A model generated the notes under the pieces. It worked only from the letters and a program-made list of their open reading frames with translations, did not search any database and was not told the origin of the DNA. Below are positions 6,238-13,068 of a stretch of DNA of 13,088 bases, one piece after another. Source of the stretch: an uncultured Methanobrevibacter sp. (GTDB taxonomy: Archaea; Methanobacteriota; Methanobacteria; Methanobacteriales; Methanobacteriaceae); NCBI GenBank assembly GCA_902782595.1, contig CACZNW010000038.1:1-13088 (forward strand). The letters are read 5' to 3'. Numbering within the stretch: position 1 is the stretch's first letter; every line of letters begins with the position of its first letter. Position numbers and translations under genes: made by a program.

Positions 6238-7328
6238 AATTATTATTCATCGGTTCAAGATTATATGATGATTTGGATTGGTATGTCAAATCCAAAGGAA
6301 TAGAAAGCATTCTAACAGAATCAAACGAAAATGCAATCAACCTTGATTTGCCTGACCAGGTATTTATTGTTCCACGGGGGATGGACGGGCCTAAACAGGT
6401 TGCATTAATGCAGGATGTGGATGCTGTTGTACCATTAATAGGAATAGATCCTCCGTTAATTGATGTTGCCTACATGAAGGAAGACCTTGAAGCGGAATAT
6501 GGAATACCTGTTATCGCTGCGGGAGTAAGGGCAGTTGAGTTAACATCCAATAAAATCAGAACAAAGGAATTCTACCGTGAAATTGATATTGCAACTCCAG
6601 ATTATCAGATACTGAACAGTCCCGATGATTTAACACTGGATTTTCCGGTTGTCCTAAAACAGGGAGAAGGACAGGGAGGTAAGGATATTAAGGTGGCTCG
6701 GTCAATTGAAGATGTCAATGAATATTTCGTTGATTTTAATCAGGCATTATGTGAAGAATTCATAGAAGGTGCAGAAATATCAATTGAAGTTTTGGGGTTC
6801 AACGGGGAATATGTTGCTCTTCCACCAATTTATAAAGGTGAAACCACTCTTGAAGGGACACATCCGTTAAATAAAACAAAAACTGGTCCATGTATGGTTG
6901 AAGGTTTGGACAATAACCTTGTTCAACATACTGCTTATAATGTGGCGAAGAATCTGGCATCAGATGGAATATTTGAAATGGATTTCATGTATTCCCGAAA
7001 AAACAACCAGTTATATGCAATCGAAGTAAATACAAGACCAAACGGTACCAGATATTTAACCACTGCCACCTGTGGTGTTAATTCATTATGTGAACTGGTA
7101 AACATGGCTGTCGGTGAGTTTAGTTTAGCAGATATTTCAGATAAACTCCAATATTATTATTCCACTGAAATACCAGTCGGCAACTACCATGGTCCTGCAC
7201 CAAATGAACCAGTTAAATCTTTTGAGGCTAATGACTTTGTTGTACATGGTCCGGAAGGATATCAAAGAGTTACAGCAAGAGCAAATTCTGCTGAGGAACT
7301 TGAAAATCTTGTCGCTAAATTAATTTAA
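6234..7328 (+). CDS. ATP-grasp ligase, CarB-like, candidate pseudomurein gene
   Basis: A 364-residue ATP-grasp enzyme, often annotated 'carbamoyl-phosphate synthase large chain-like'. It is one third the length of true CarB and has a single ATP-grasp unit. Residues 1-95 form the Rossmann-like pre-ATP-grasp domain. The glycine-rich ATP loop is KQGEGQGGKDIK (142-153), the hinge region is CEEFIEGAEIS (173-183), and the magnesium/ATP site is EMD (248-250) plus EVNTRPNGTR (264-273). Such enzymes join a carboxylate to an amine or other nucleophile via an acyl phosphate. CarB-like proteins next to MraY-like and Mur-ligase genes have been linked to pseudomurein formation, so a role in a peptide or amino acid step is plausible but unproven. 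AGGGAG (6221-6226) precedes the ATG, which overlaps the upstream stop by 4 bp. Confidence 0.85.
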   Translation: MKLLFIGSRLYDDLDWYVKSKGIESILTESNENAINLDLPDQVFIVPRGMDGPKQVALMQDVDAVVPLIGIDPPLIDVAYMKEDLEAEYGIPVIAAGVRAVELTSNKIRTKEFYREIDIATPDYQILNSPDDLTLDFPVVLKQGEGQGGKDIKVARSIEDVNEYFVDFNQALCEEFIEGAEISIEVLGFNGEYVALPPIYKGETTLEGTHPLNKTKTGPCMVEGLDNNLVQHTAYNVAKNLASDGIFEMDFMYSRKNNQLYAIEVNTRPNGTRYLTTATCGVNSLCELVNMAVGEFSLADISDKLQYYYSTEIPVGNYHGPAPNEPVKSFEANDFVVHGPEGYQRVTARANSAEELENLVAKLI

Positions 7329-7340
7329 AAATCTGTGTTA

Positions 7341-7410
7341 TAAGTTATAATTATATACTAATTTATTCAAACATAATAGTAATAATTAATACAAAATTTT
7401 ATAGTGTGAT
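7341..7410 (+). promoter_or_regulatory. probable promoter before the MraY-like gene
   Basis: The 82-bp gap holds a TATA-like TTATATA (7351-7357), which predicts a start near 7380 and a leader of about 30 nt ending in GTGTGAT. No clear terminator follows the ATP-grasp gene, so read-through from upstream is also possible. Confidence 0.35.
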
Positions 7411-8484
7411 ATGATGAGTAATACAGATATGTTAATTCTTTTTTTAATAACATTATGTGCTACAATATTCTTTACATGGTATATTAAAAGAATATTGGTA
7501 AAGGCAAGGATAGCAGATAATCCTATAGTCAGTGAACATAGGCATAAAAGCGGAACTCCTACAATGGGGGGAATAGCATTCTTATTTACAATTTCCCTAC
7601 TTATTGCACTATATTATAGAAATACTCCAATATTAATTGTATCATTCATCATGCTTGCCGGAGGAATTGTAGGTCTGGTCGATGATTTAATTGGACTTAA
7701 AGTCAAGGAAATTCAAAAAATCGTTGTAAACACTTCAAATGAAAACATTACATTGGGAAGGCTGGAAGTTGAACCCGGCGAAGAAGTACGTGTTGCAACT
7801 CCAAAAGCAAAAGCCGAAGTAGATGATTTGCTGAAGGCAGGCAAAGTTGAAGTTGTCGGTGAAGTTCCGATTAAAACAGAACCTGAAGAAACAGAAAAAA
7901 TAATATGTCAGATTGTTCTGGGATTATTCCTGGCATTAACCGGTGCAGTAACAACATTGGGCGGATTCACATTAGGTATAATGGCAATTCCAGTTGTTAT
8001 AATCGCAATACTTGGATGTATTAACTCAGTTAATCTTATTGATGGTATGGATGGTTTGGCAGCGGGAATTGTTGGCATTGCATCAATGGCATGCTGTGTA
8101 TATGGTTATTTATTCGGACAGCCGAATGTTATCCCGCCGTTTTTAATTATTGCAGGATTATGTTTCGGATTTTTAGTATTCAACAAACATCCGGCATCCA
8201 TATTTATGGGAGATACAGGGTCATTTGTATTGGGTACAGGTTATGCGGCAGCAGTTCTTTTATGTGACATACCTTACTTCGGAGTTCTTGCATTGGGAGT
8301 ACCGATTGTTTCAGTAGTTGTCAGTTTACTGCACAGAGCACACATCATTAAATTACCTGTAGAACCTCTGCATCATACATTAAACCATTATGGAATGTCT
8401 GAAATCAAAATTGTATTGAGCTATTGGGGATTTACATTATTGTTATGCATCATCGGCATTCTTGCCAAGATGTACTTTTTCTAA
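7411..8484 (+). CDS. MraY-like phosphoglycosyltransferase (GT4 type) with soluble insert
   Basis: A 357-residue polytopic membrane enzyme of the MraY/WecA superfamily. Such enzymes transfer a phospho-sugar from a UDP-linked precursor to a polyprenyl phosphate on the cytoplasmic membrane face. Hallmarks are KSGTPTMGG (46-54), the Asp-Asp pair VDDL (Asp91-Asp92), NSVNLIDGMDGLAAG (205-219) with the catalytic-site Asp211, FMGDTGSFVLG (265-275), and PLHHTLNHYG (319-328), replacing the bacterial His-His-His loop. About ten transmembrane helices are expected. Residues about 100-162 form a hydrophilic Glu/Val/Lys-rich insert directly after the Asp-Asp loop that bacterial MraY lacks. The gene sits between the ATP-grasp enzyme and the Mur ligase, so the likely product is the first lipid-linked pseudomurein intermediate. 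An alternative start is the ATG at 7414, 3 nt downstream, better spaced from TGTGAT. Confidence 0.9.
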   Translation: MMSNTDMLILFLITLCATIFFTWYIKRILVKARIADNPIVSEHRHKSGTPTMGGIAFLFTISLLIALYYRNTPILIVSFIMLAGGIVGLVDDLIGLKVKEIQKIVVNTSNENITLGRLEVEPGEEVRVATPKAKAEVDDLLKAGKVEVVGEVPIKTEPEETEKIICQIVLGLFLALTGAVTTLGGFTLGIMAIPVVIIAILGCINSVNLIDGMDGLAAGIVGIASMACCVYGYLFGQPNVIPPFLIIAGLCFGFLVFNKHPASIFMGDTGSFVLGTGYAAAVLLCDIPYFGVLALGVPIVSVVVSLLHRAHIIKLPVEPLHHTLNHYGMSEIKIVLSYWGFTLLLCIIGILAKMYFF

Positions 8485-8495
8485 TTTCATTTTTT

Positions 8496-8505
8496 GGTGA
8501 TTATT
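8496..8505 (+). promoter_or_regulatory. ribosome-binding site that sets the Mur ligase start
   Basis: GGTGAT at 8496-8501 stands 4 nt before the ATG at 8506. This excludes the upstream in-frame TTG at 8494. The 13 bases at 8497-8509 recur exactly at 12068-12080 before another gene, which supports this as a standard initiation signal here. Confidence 0.75.
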
Positions 8506-10248
8506 ATGGATATTCAGGATTTGGCTAATGCTCTTAAAGGTGAACTAATAGGAAACGATGATTTTTTCTCAATTGACGGCTTCACTGGAAAATTCACTTT
8601 TTTACATGATGCCCACACAGGCGACATTGCCATAAGAGATTGGATTGACCCAATCGGAGTTGAAATGGCATTCAATCAGAACATAGCCTGTCTTATAACT
8701 CTCAACCCTAAAGATGGTGCTGTTGAAACTGCCAAGCGTTTCGGTTTTCCATTAATTATTATAGATGACATGGAACTGGTCAGACGATTTGTACGTAATT
8801 ATTCTCAAAAGAATCTGGATAATATTTGGGATCTGGTTGATTTTGTTGAAGGAGAACTTGTTGGAAATGATGAATTCTTTTCAATAGATGGATTCTCAGG
8901 CAGATTTACTTTTTTAAATGATGCCCACACAGGAGATATTGTTATAAGGCATTGGATTAATGAAATTGGTATAGAAATGGCATTCAATAAAAATATTGCC
9001 TGTTTAATAACTCAAAATCCAAAAGACGATGCCGTTGAAGCGGCTGAAAGACTCAATTTCCCATTGATTATTACGGATAAAATAGAACTTGCAAATGCAT
9101 TTGCACTTTCATATACCATAAAAAAATATTCTCCGTCCTCTACTAATGTAGTTATCACAGGAACCAACGGGAAATCAACTACTTCGCACTTAATATATCA
9201 TGTCCTGCAAAATGCAGGATATCATGTCCTGACAAATACGGATAGTGAATCTGAATTCAATACATTAATTGACCCTATGGTTTCCAAATTAATTTCAGAT
9301 GAAGTAACTGAAAACGGACAGCTTGATTATCTAGTCATCGAAGTATCCGAAGTTCAGGGATGGCTTGGCAAATTAATGAAAAACCATGCCGCATTGATGA
9401 GTGATGCAGTCGATCCGAAAGTAGGGGTCATAACCAATATTGCAATGGACCATATAGGTCTCGTAAATTCAATTGACGATGTATTCGATGAAATAAAAGA
9501 GGTTCCCGAAGCTATTGGTGATGGAATCACTGTCATGAATTATGATGATGAGTTGGTTAGGAAATTAAATGCTGTAAATCCGTTTTACACATCAATGAAC
9601 AAGCTGGATAAGAAAAATGCAGTTTATTTTGACGGTGATGCAATTATTTACAATAATAAATCAATTCTAACACTTGATGAACTTCCGTTCAATAGCAATC
9701 ATTTTATACAAAATATTCTATCGGCTATCGGAGCATGCATATCATTGGGCTTGGATATTGATGAAATTGTCAGTGGAGTTAAAACCTACAGGGCACTGAA
9801 TAGAAGATTTGCAAAATTAAATGATGAACCATTGATTTTGGATGATTTTGCCCATAATCCCGATGGAATCAAAGCTACAATTTCTGAAACCCTTAAACTA
9901 TTGCCTTCAAACCAAAAACTACATCTGGTCTGTGCAATCAGAGGTTCAAGAGGAGTTGAAATAAACCAGTTAAATGTTGAAGCATTGGTTGAATCAATGA
10001 GTGATGGAATTGAACTGTATCTTTCTTCAAGTAATGATGTGGTAAATGAGTTAAACTTCGTTGAAAATGAAGAGAGGGAAGTATTTTTCAATACATTAAA
10101 TAAAAATAATATCAGATACACTCATTTTGAGAATTTAAAGGACTGTTTAAGTGAAGTTTACAGTAAAGCCGATAAAAAAGATATTATTTTACTGATCGGT
10201 GCTCAGGGAATGGATCCTGCCGAGTCACTTTTGGATGATATTATATAA
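8506..10248 (+). CDS. Mur ligase family enzyme (pseudomurein type) with duplicated N-terminal domain
   Basis: A 580-residue ATP-dependent amino acid or peptide ligase of the MurC-F superfamily. The ATP P-loop is TGTNGKSTT (218-226) in the central domain, followed by IEVSEVQGWLG, the NIAMDHIG segment and a lysine in DEIKEVPEA that corresponds roughly to the carbamylated lysine region. The C-terminal domain has an RRF arginine and LDDFAHNPDGIKATI, typical of the family. Residues 5-99 and 109-203 are tandem copies of one domain, offset by exactly 104 residues and about 70% identical (62 of 89 aligned positions). Removing one copy gives about 476 residues, closer to the usual family length. It likely adds an amino acid to a nucleotide- or lipid-linked pseudomurein peptide. 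It follows the MraY-like gene by 21 bp; the exact reaction is unknown. Confidence 0.88.
   Translation: MDIQDLANALKGELIGNDDFFSIDGFTGKFTFLHDAHTGDIAIRDWIDPIGVEMAFNQNIACLITLNPKDGAVETAKRFGFPLIIIDDMELVRRFVRNYSQKNLDNIWDLVDFVEGELVGNDEFFSIDGFSGRFTFLNDAHTGDIVIRHWINEIGIEMAFNKNIACLITQNPKDDAVEAAERLNFPLIITDKIELANAFALSYTIKKYSPSSTNVVITGTNGKSTTSHLIYHVLQNAGYHVLTNTDSESEFNTLIDPMVSKLISDEVTENGQLDYLVIEVSEVQGWLGKLMKNHAALMSDAVDPKVGVITNIAMDHIGLVNSIDDVFDEIKEVPEAIGDGITVMNYDDELVRKLNAVNPFYTSMNKLDKKNAVYFDGDAIIYNNKSILTLDELPFNSNHFIQNILSAIGACISLGLDIDEIVSGVKTYRALNRRFAKLNDEPLILDDFAHNPDGIKATISETLKLLPSNQKLHLVCAIRGSRGVEINQLNVEALVESMSDGIELYLSSSNDVVNELNFVENEEREVFFNTLNKNNIRYTHFENLKDCLSEVYSKADKKDIILLIGAQGMDPAESLLDDII
8518..8802 (+). 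repeat. copy 1 of duplicated Mur ligase N-terminal domain
   Basis: Encodes residues 5-99. It pairs with 8830-9114 at a fixed offset of 312 bp without gaps. Shared cores include the segments GNDxFFSIDGF, DAHTGDI, EMAFN and NIACLIT. The best-conserved DNA is 8596-8621 against 8908-8933 (25 of 26 bases). Confidence 0.9.
8830..9114 (+). repeat. copy 2 of duplicated Mur ligase N-terminal domain
   Basis: Encodes residues 109-203 and leads straight into the ATP-binding domain. About half of the residues identical to copy 1 use a different codon, so the duplication is old and both copies have been kept by selection on the protein. Confidence 0.9.
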
Positions 10249-10261
10249 ATTTAAATATCAT
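10235..10261 (+). terminator. weak hairpin across the Mur ligase stop
   Basis: ATGATATT (10235-10242) and AATATCAT (10254-10261) form an 8-bp stem around an 11-nt loop containing the stop codon. No good T-tract follows, so termination here is doubtful. Confidence 0.25.
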
Positions 10262-10331
10262 ATTGATTTAATATAATAAATGTATAGTTATTGTTCTTAC
10301 ATGAAGAATATTATTATTAGAGGATATAAGC
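10262..10331 (+). promoter_or_regulatory. probable promoter and leader of the exported-protein pair
   Basis: TTTAATATAATAAAT (10267-10281) is TATA-like and predicts a start near 10300, giving a leader of about 30 nt. The leader ends with AGAGGAT, a Shine-Dalgarno about 6 nt before the ATG at 10332. The two genes behind it may therefore be expressed apart from the Mur ligase. Confidence 0.35.
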
Positions 10332-10775
10332 ATGTTTATAAAGATTAGAAGAGACACATTAATTATTTTATTATTGGCGTTTATTTTGATTCTTTGTGGT
10401 CGTTTAATCACATATGTTGCATATGCATCTTCCAATGATGTTGTCGATGGTGTTCCAATTTCAGGAGTAATCGTTAAAGGCAATGATATTGTTCCGGTAG
10501 AAACAGTCAGATATAATGTTATGCAGGCTGGTTTCAGGGATGGAAGTGTAATATATGATGATGTATTAAAAACTTCTAAACGAGAAGTTTCGCTGCAGGA
10601 TGCGATACAAACGGCGCAGGAATTTGCAACAAGGTCGACTGTGCCAGGTACTTCCGTTGAACCTATTACCGCAGCTGATGTACAGGTCGATAAAAATACT
10701 GGTGTAGTCACTGTAAATGTTATAGAAGACTTTTCATCTGTTAAATTTGATAATAAAACGTTATCGGGTGAGTGA
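10332..10775 (+). CDS. small membrane-anchored protein of unknown function
   Basis: A 147-residue protein with a basic N-terminus (IKIRRD) and one hydrophobic helix at about residues 9-31, ending in an YAS-type small-residue stretch. This is either an uncleaved signal anchor or a signal peptide, so about 115 residues should lie outside the cell. That part is acidic and rich in Val, Asp and Thr and looks like mixed alpha/beta; a strand-rich C-terminal end (VQVDKNTGVVTVNVIEDF) is visible. I do not recognise a family. The stop codon directly abuts the next ATG, and the GGTGAG ribosome site of the next gene lies within its last codons, so the two proteins are coupled and may form a complex. Its place after MraY-like and Mur-ligase genes suggests a wall role, which is inference. 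Confidence 0.75.
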   Translation: MFIKIRRDTLIILLLAFILILCGRLITYVAYASSNDVVDGVPISGVIVKGNDIVPVETVRYNVMQAGFRDGSVIYDDVLKTSKREVSLQDAIQTAQEFATRSTVPGTSVEPITAADVQVDKNTGVVTVNVIEDFSSVKFDNKTLSGE

Positions 10776-12041
10776 ATGAAGTTAAAGAGATTTCATATTC
10801 TAATTGCATTTTTAGTAATATTTTTAATGACTATGAGTAGTGTTGCAGCTACTTGTAACATCATTGTTATCACTGACCCGTCAGGTAATGACCCTAATGG
10901 TGCGGCTGCCGGGAGTATGTCATTTGCAGAAAACATGTTCCAGTCAACATTTTTAATGTCTAAAAATAACCATTTTGCTGTACTGTCAGGGGGTACTGGT
11001 AGTTCTGACACTAGGTTGGAATCTGTTGTGGAAGCTGTAGCCAGCTTGGAAAATAATGCTTCAGCGGCATCTGCCGCATCAATTGCATCCCAATATAAAG
11101 GGGCTCGTCTTGTAGTTGGTGGTCCAAGTATCGGAGCGGCCATTGCAGGAGATTATCACGCTTATGTTATTACTGTTGATGATGCATCAAATGATATTAA
11201 AGTCACTCCATATACCAGTGGTGTAGCTACATTGCAGCCTGGTCAGAAAGGAGCCATTATTCACTTAAGGAACACTGCTGGAAATCCGTTATATGGTACT
11301 GCTGATACTGTAAGGAAAGAAACTGCAATGAACATCGGTAAAATGATTAGAGACGGATATTCTGCAACCACAATACTCTCTGAAGCTATGGGTGAAGTGG
11401 CTAGGGATTCCGGTGAAAAATATGGAGGTGGTGGAGTAAATTTAGTCTCTGGAATTTCAACTTCAGACATGTTCACCCCTCAGGAAATGAATCAGACAGG
11501 TTATCCGATGGATGATGAATATTCAAAAGTCTGTGATGAGTGTGGATGGGCAATTGGTTATCCTATGGCTGAAGGATATGATGTCTGTCCGGTTTGTAGT
11601 TCTCCAATTAGAATTGTTCATGCATATGAAGCATTGGGAAGCGCTTTAACAATCAGCTCCAATGCCGTCAGTGTATCAGTTTATGGAACAGATAAGCCTG
11701 GTGTATATTCAACTACTCAGGAAATTGTTGAAGCATCTGTTGCAAAATATGGATATGATGCATCAGCTATTGCAGGTTCCATTAATAGGGCTATTAATAA
11801 TGGTTTATTAATGGGTGTTGATCATGTGGAACCTAAAGATATCAATGTTAAACAGGGTTCTAAAGCTGTGGGAGTATATTTCACTTCACTTCCTGGTGAT
11901 AGGTCATCTCCGGCATGGGAATTGCCTATTGACGGTAATATATTAAATATTTTGGGCAGTATACAGACTGCAGTTGGAATTATTTTAATACTGCTGGTGG
12001 TATTCAGAAGCAGACTGCTGAAATCTTTCCAGAATAGGTGA
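10776..12041 (+). CDS. exported zinc-ribbon protein with C-terminal membrane anchor
   Basis: A 421-residue protein with an N-terminal signal sequence (basic KLKR, hydrophobic about 8-20, then SSVAA near 21-25) and a second hydrophobic helix at about 391-410 followed by RSRLLK. The 365-residue middle should be extracytoplasmic and held to the membrane at its C-terminus. The first part (27-230) is rich in Gly, Ala and Ser with several conserved-looking loops (SGGTGSS, VVGGPSIGAAIAGDYH, KYGGGGVNL). Residues 253-274 hold two CxxC pairs, Cys253/Cys256 and Cys271/Cys274, a rubredoxin-type zinc ribbon, unusual outside the cell. A predicted globular part follows to about 385. I know no function for it. 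It is coupled to the preceding gene (stop abuts start, GGTGAG 10767-10772) and closes the pseudomurein-like gene row. A wall-assembly or wall-peptide role is possible. Confidence 0.78.
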   Translation: MKLKRFHILIAFLVIFLMTMSSVAATCNIIVITDPSGNDPNGAAAGSMSFAENMFQSTFLMSKNNHFAVLSGGTGSSDTRLESVVEAVASLENNASAASAASIASQYKGARLVVGGPSIGAAIAGDYHAYVITVDDASNDIKVTPYTSGVATLQPGQKGAIIHLRNTAGNPLYGTADTVRKETAMNIGKMIRDGYSATTILSEAMGEVARDSGEKYGGGGVNLVSGISTSDMFTPQEMNQTGYPMDDEYSKVCDECGWAIGYPMAEGYDVCPVCSSPIRIVHAYEALGSALTISSNAVSVSVYGTDKPGVYSTTQEIVEASVAKYGYDASAIAGSINRAINNGLLMGVDHVEPKDINVKQGSKAVGVYFTSLPGDRSSPAWELPIDGNILNILGSIQTAVGIILILLVVFRSRLLKSFQNR

Positions 12042-12060
12042 TTCATCACCTTATTTTTTT
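12036..12060 (+). terminator. strong hairpin plus T7 tract
   Basis: AGGTGA (12036-12041) pairs with TCACCT (12046-12051) around TTCA, then TTATTTTTTT follows. The stem is GC-rich for this region and includes the stop codon of the zinc-ribbon gene. It resembles a bacterial intrinsic terminator and probably separates this gene from the one at 12077. Confidence 0.55.
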
Positions 12061-12076
12061 ATTTCAAGTGATTATT

Positions 12077-12508
12077 ATGGCATTAATTTTAGTTAGAGGA
12101 GAAAACAATTCAAAATTGCTCAGTGCAATTGCAGATATGGAACGTCATGGTAATTTAAATATCATATCAAAGCCTAAAGTAGTTGATTCTGCATTTGCCG
12201 ACTCTTTAGTTGAAGGAATATTAAGATCCAAACTTAAAACTTCATCCAATGTTGCTACTGCATTCTTTGTAAAAGAAGACCCTACATTAAGTATCATGCA
12301 GATTAAAAAGATTCATCCTCCGGCTCATGTGGTCGTTGTCAGTGATGAATATGATGCATATTCTAAACTGGAATATGTTTTAAATAATTCTATAGATTTT
12401 AAAGGATATCAGTCAAAAAAAGCAATTAATGATGGGATGATTGATTATAAAATAAATAAAAAGGAAAGGCATATTAAAAATGATAAATTAAATAGCTATA
12501 ATAAATAA
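12077..12508 (+). CDS. small conserved methanogen protein, DUF356-like
   Basis: A 143-residue cytoplasmic protein that resembles, from memory, the archaeal DUF356 family; I am only moderately sure. It opens with MALILVRGENNSKLLSAIAD, looking like a beta strand and helix of an ACT/ferredoxin-like fold, followed by MERHGNL and a well-conserved-looking KKIHPPAHVVVVS segment at about residues 89-101. The last 30 residues are lysine- and asparagine-rich and probably disordered. No catalytic motif is visible. The ATG at 12077 is chosen because AGTGAT (12067-12072) stands 4 nt before it, in a 13-base stretch identical to the Mur ligase start; the longer in-frame reading from 12038 would overlap the previous gene and its terminator. 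The gene is convergent with MBF1, 2 bp apart. Confidence 0.78.
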   Translation: MALILVRGENNSKLLSAIADMERHGNLNIISKPKVVDSAFADSLVEGILRSKLKTSSNVATAFFVKEDPTLSIMQIKKIHPPAHVVVVSDEYDAYSKLEYVLNNSIDFKGYQSKKAINDGMIDYKINKKERHIKNDKLNSYNK

Positions 12509-12520
12509 AGCTATTTTCTT
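12490..12520. terminator. bidirectional terminator between convergent genes
   Basis: AAATAGCT (12490-12497) and AGCTATTT (12509-12516) form a perfect 8-bp stem with an 11-nt loop. T-rich DNA follows on both strands. Both stop codons lie in or next to the hairpin, so one element serves both genes. Confidence 0.5.
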
Positions 12521-13011
12521 TTAATTTTCATTACATTACCTAATGTGCGTTCTCCTGATGTAGTGTTTATGAATTGATTCAAATCAAGATTGTCTATTTT
12601 TTCCAGTAATTTAATATTCAATGCTTTTTCTAATTTCTTTGTCAGTTTATTGTCTGGAGTCATTTTTCCAGTTTCAATTCTAGTAATTACGGAAACCCTT
12701 TCGTTTATTTTTCTTCCTAAATCTTCACGTGACCAGTTTTTGGATTCTCTGGCTTTTCTTATTTCATAACTAAAGTCTTCAATTAGTTCTTCTGTAGGTT
12801 CTTCGCTTCTTGAGTAAGGTCTGTTTTTTTGTGTTGTACTTTTTCTTCTGGTTTTGTTGTTGTTTTGTTTTACAAATTTTGGTTTGGGTGGTGCTTTTTG
12901 TATTTTTCCAAGTTTTGAGCACTCTTTACAGACTACCATAACTGATCCTTCAATTTTAGCTCTAATTGGATTGTTTTCTGGCACTTCTTTACCACAAATT
13001 TCACATTCCAT
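12511..13011 (-). CDS. archaeal multiprotein bridging factor 1 (aMBF1)
   Basis: A 166-residue protein with the two-domain archaeal MBF1 layout. The N-terminal zinc ribbon has Cys3, Cys6, Cys28 and Cys31. A lysine/proline/asparagine-rich linker (about 35-75) follows, then a Cro/C1-type helix-turn-helix at about residues 80-135 (IRKARESKNWSREDLGRKI ... VITRIETGKMTPD). Eukaryotic MBF1 bridges activators and TBP; archaeal MBF1 has been reported associated with ribosomes and its HTH is highly conserved, so a role at the transcription-translation boundary is likely. The start at 13011 has an AGGGGAACTGAT-type leader on the minus strand. The gene is transcribed toward the DUF356-like gene, with a shared terminator between them. 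Confidence 0.92.
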   Translation of the reverse strand: MECEICGKEVPENNPIRAKIEGSVMVVCKECSKLGKIQKAPPKPKFVKQNNNKTRRKSTTQKNRPYSRSEEPTEELIEDFSYEIRKARESKNWSREDLGRKINERVSVITRIETGKMTPDNKLTKKLEKALNIKLLEKIDNLDLNQFINTTSGERTLGNVMKIKRK

Positions 13012-13047
13012 ATTAATCAGTTCCCCTTTGTTTTGTAATTAATTATT

Positions 13048-13068
13048 TATTAATATTAATATATAATG
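13048..13068 (-). promoter_or_regulatory. putative MBF1 promoter
   Basis: A TATA-like ATTATATATT on the minus strand (about 13057-13066) is 45-50 bp from the ATG and predicts a start near 13034 with a short leader. A 14-bp palindrome TATTAATATTAATA (13048-13061) overlaps it. Confidence 0.35.

Noticed and set aside
6234..7328. True carbamoyl-phosphate synthase large subunit.
   Set aside because: It is about a third of the CarB length, has a single ATP-grasp unit, and no small-subunit gene is nearby.
8518..9114. Reading the Mur ligase duplication as an assembly or sequencing artefact.
   Set aside because: The copies differ at about 30% of residues and at many synonymous positions, which a copy artefact would not produce.
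10301..10348. 15-codon micro-ORF (starting MKNIII) in the leader of the exported pair, overlapping its start.
   Set aside because: No ribosome site precedes it, and it lies at the predicted transcript start; probably chance.
10268..10711. Open frame of 147 codons on the minus strand.
   Set aside because: Antisense to the small membrane-anchored protein, which has a good ribosome site, a membrane helix and coupling to the next gene.
12038..12076. Longer N-terminus for the DUF356-like protein.
   Set aside because: The added residues come from the terminator hairpin region and overlap the previous gene; the ATG at 12077 has a proper ribosome site.
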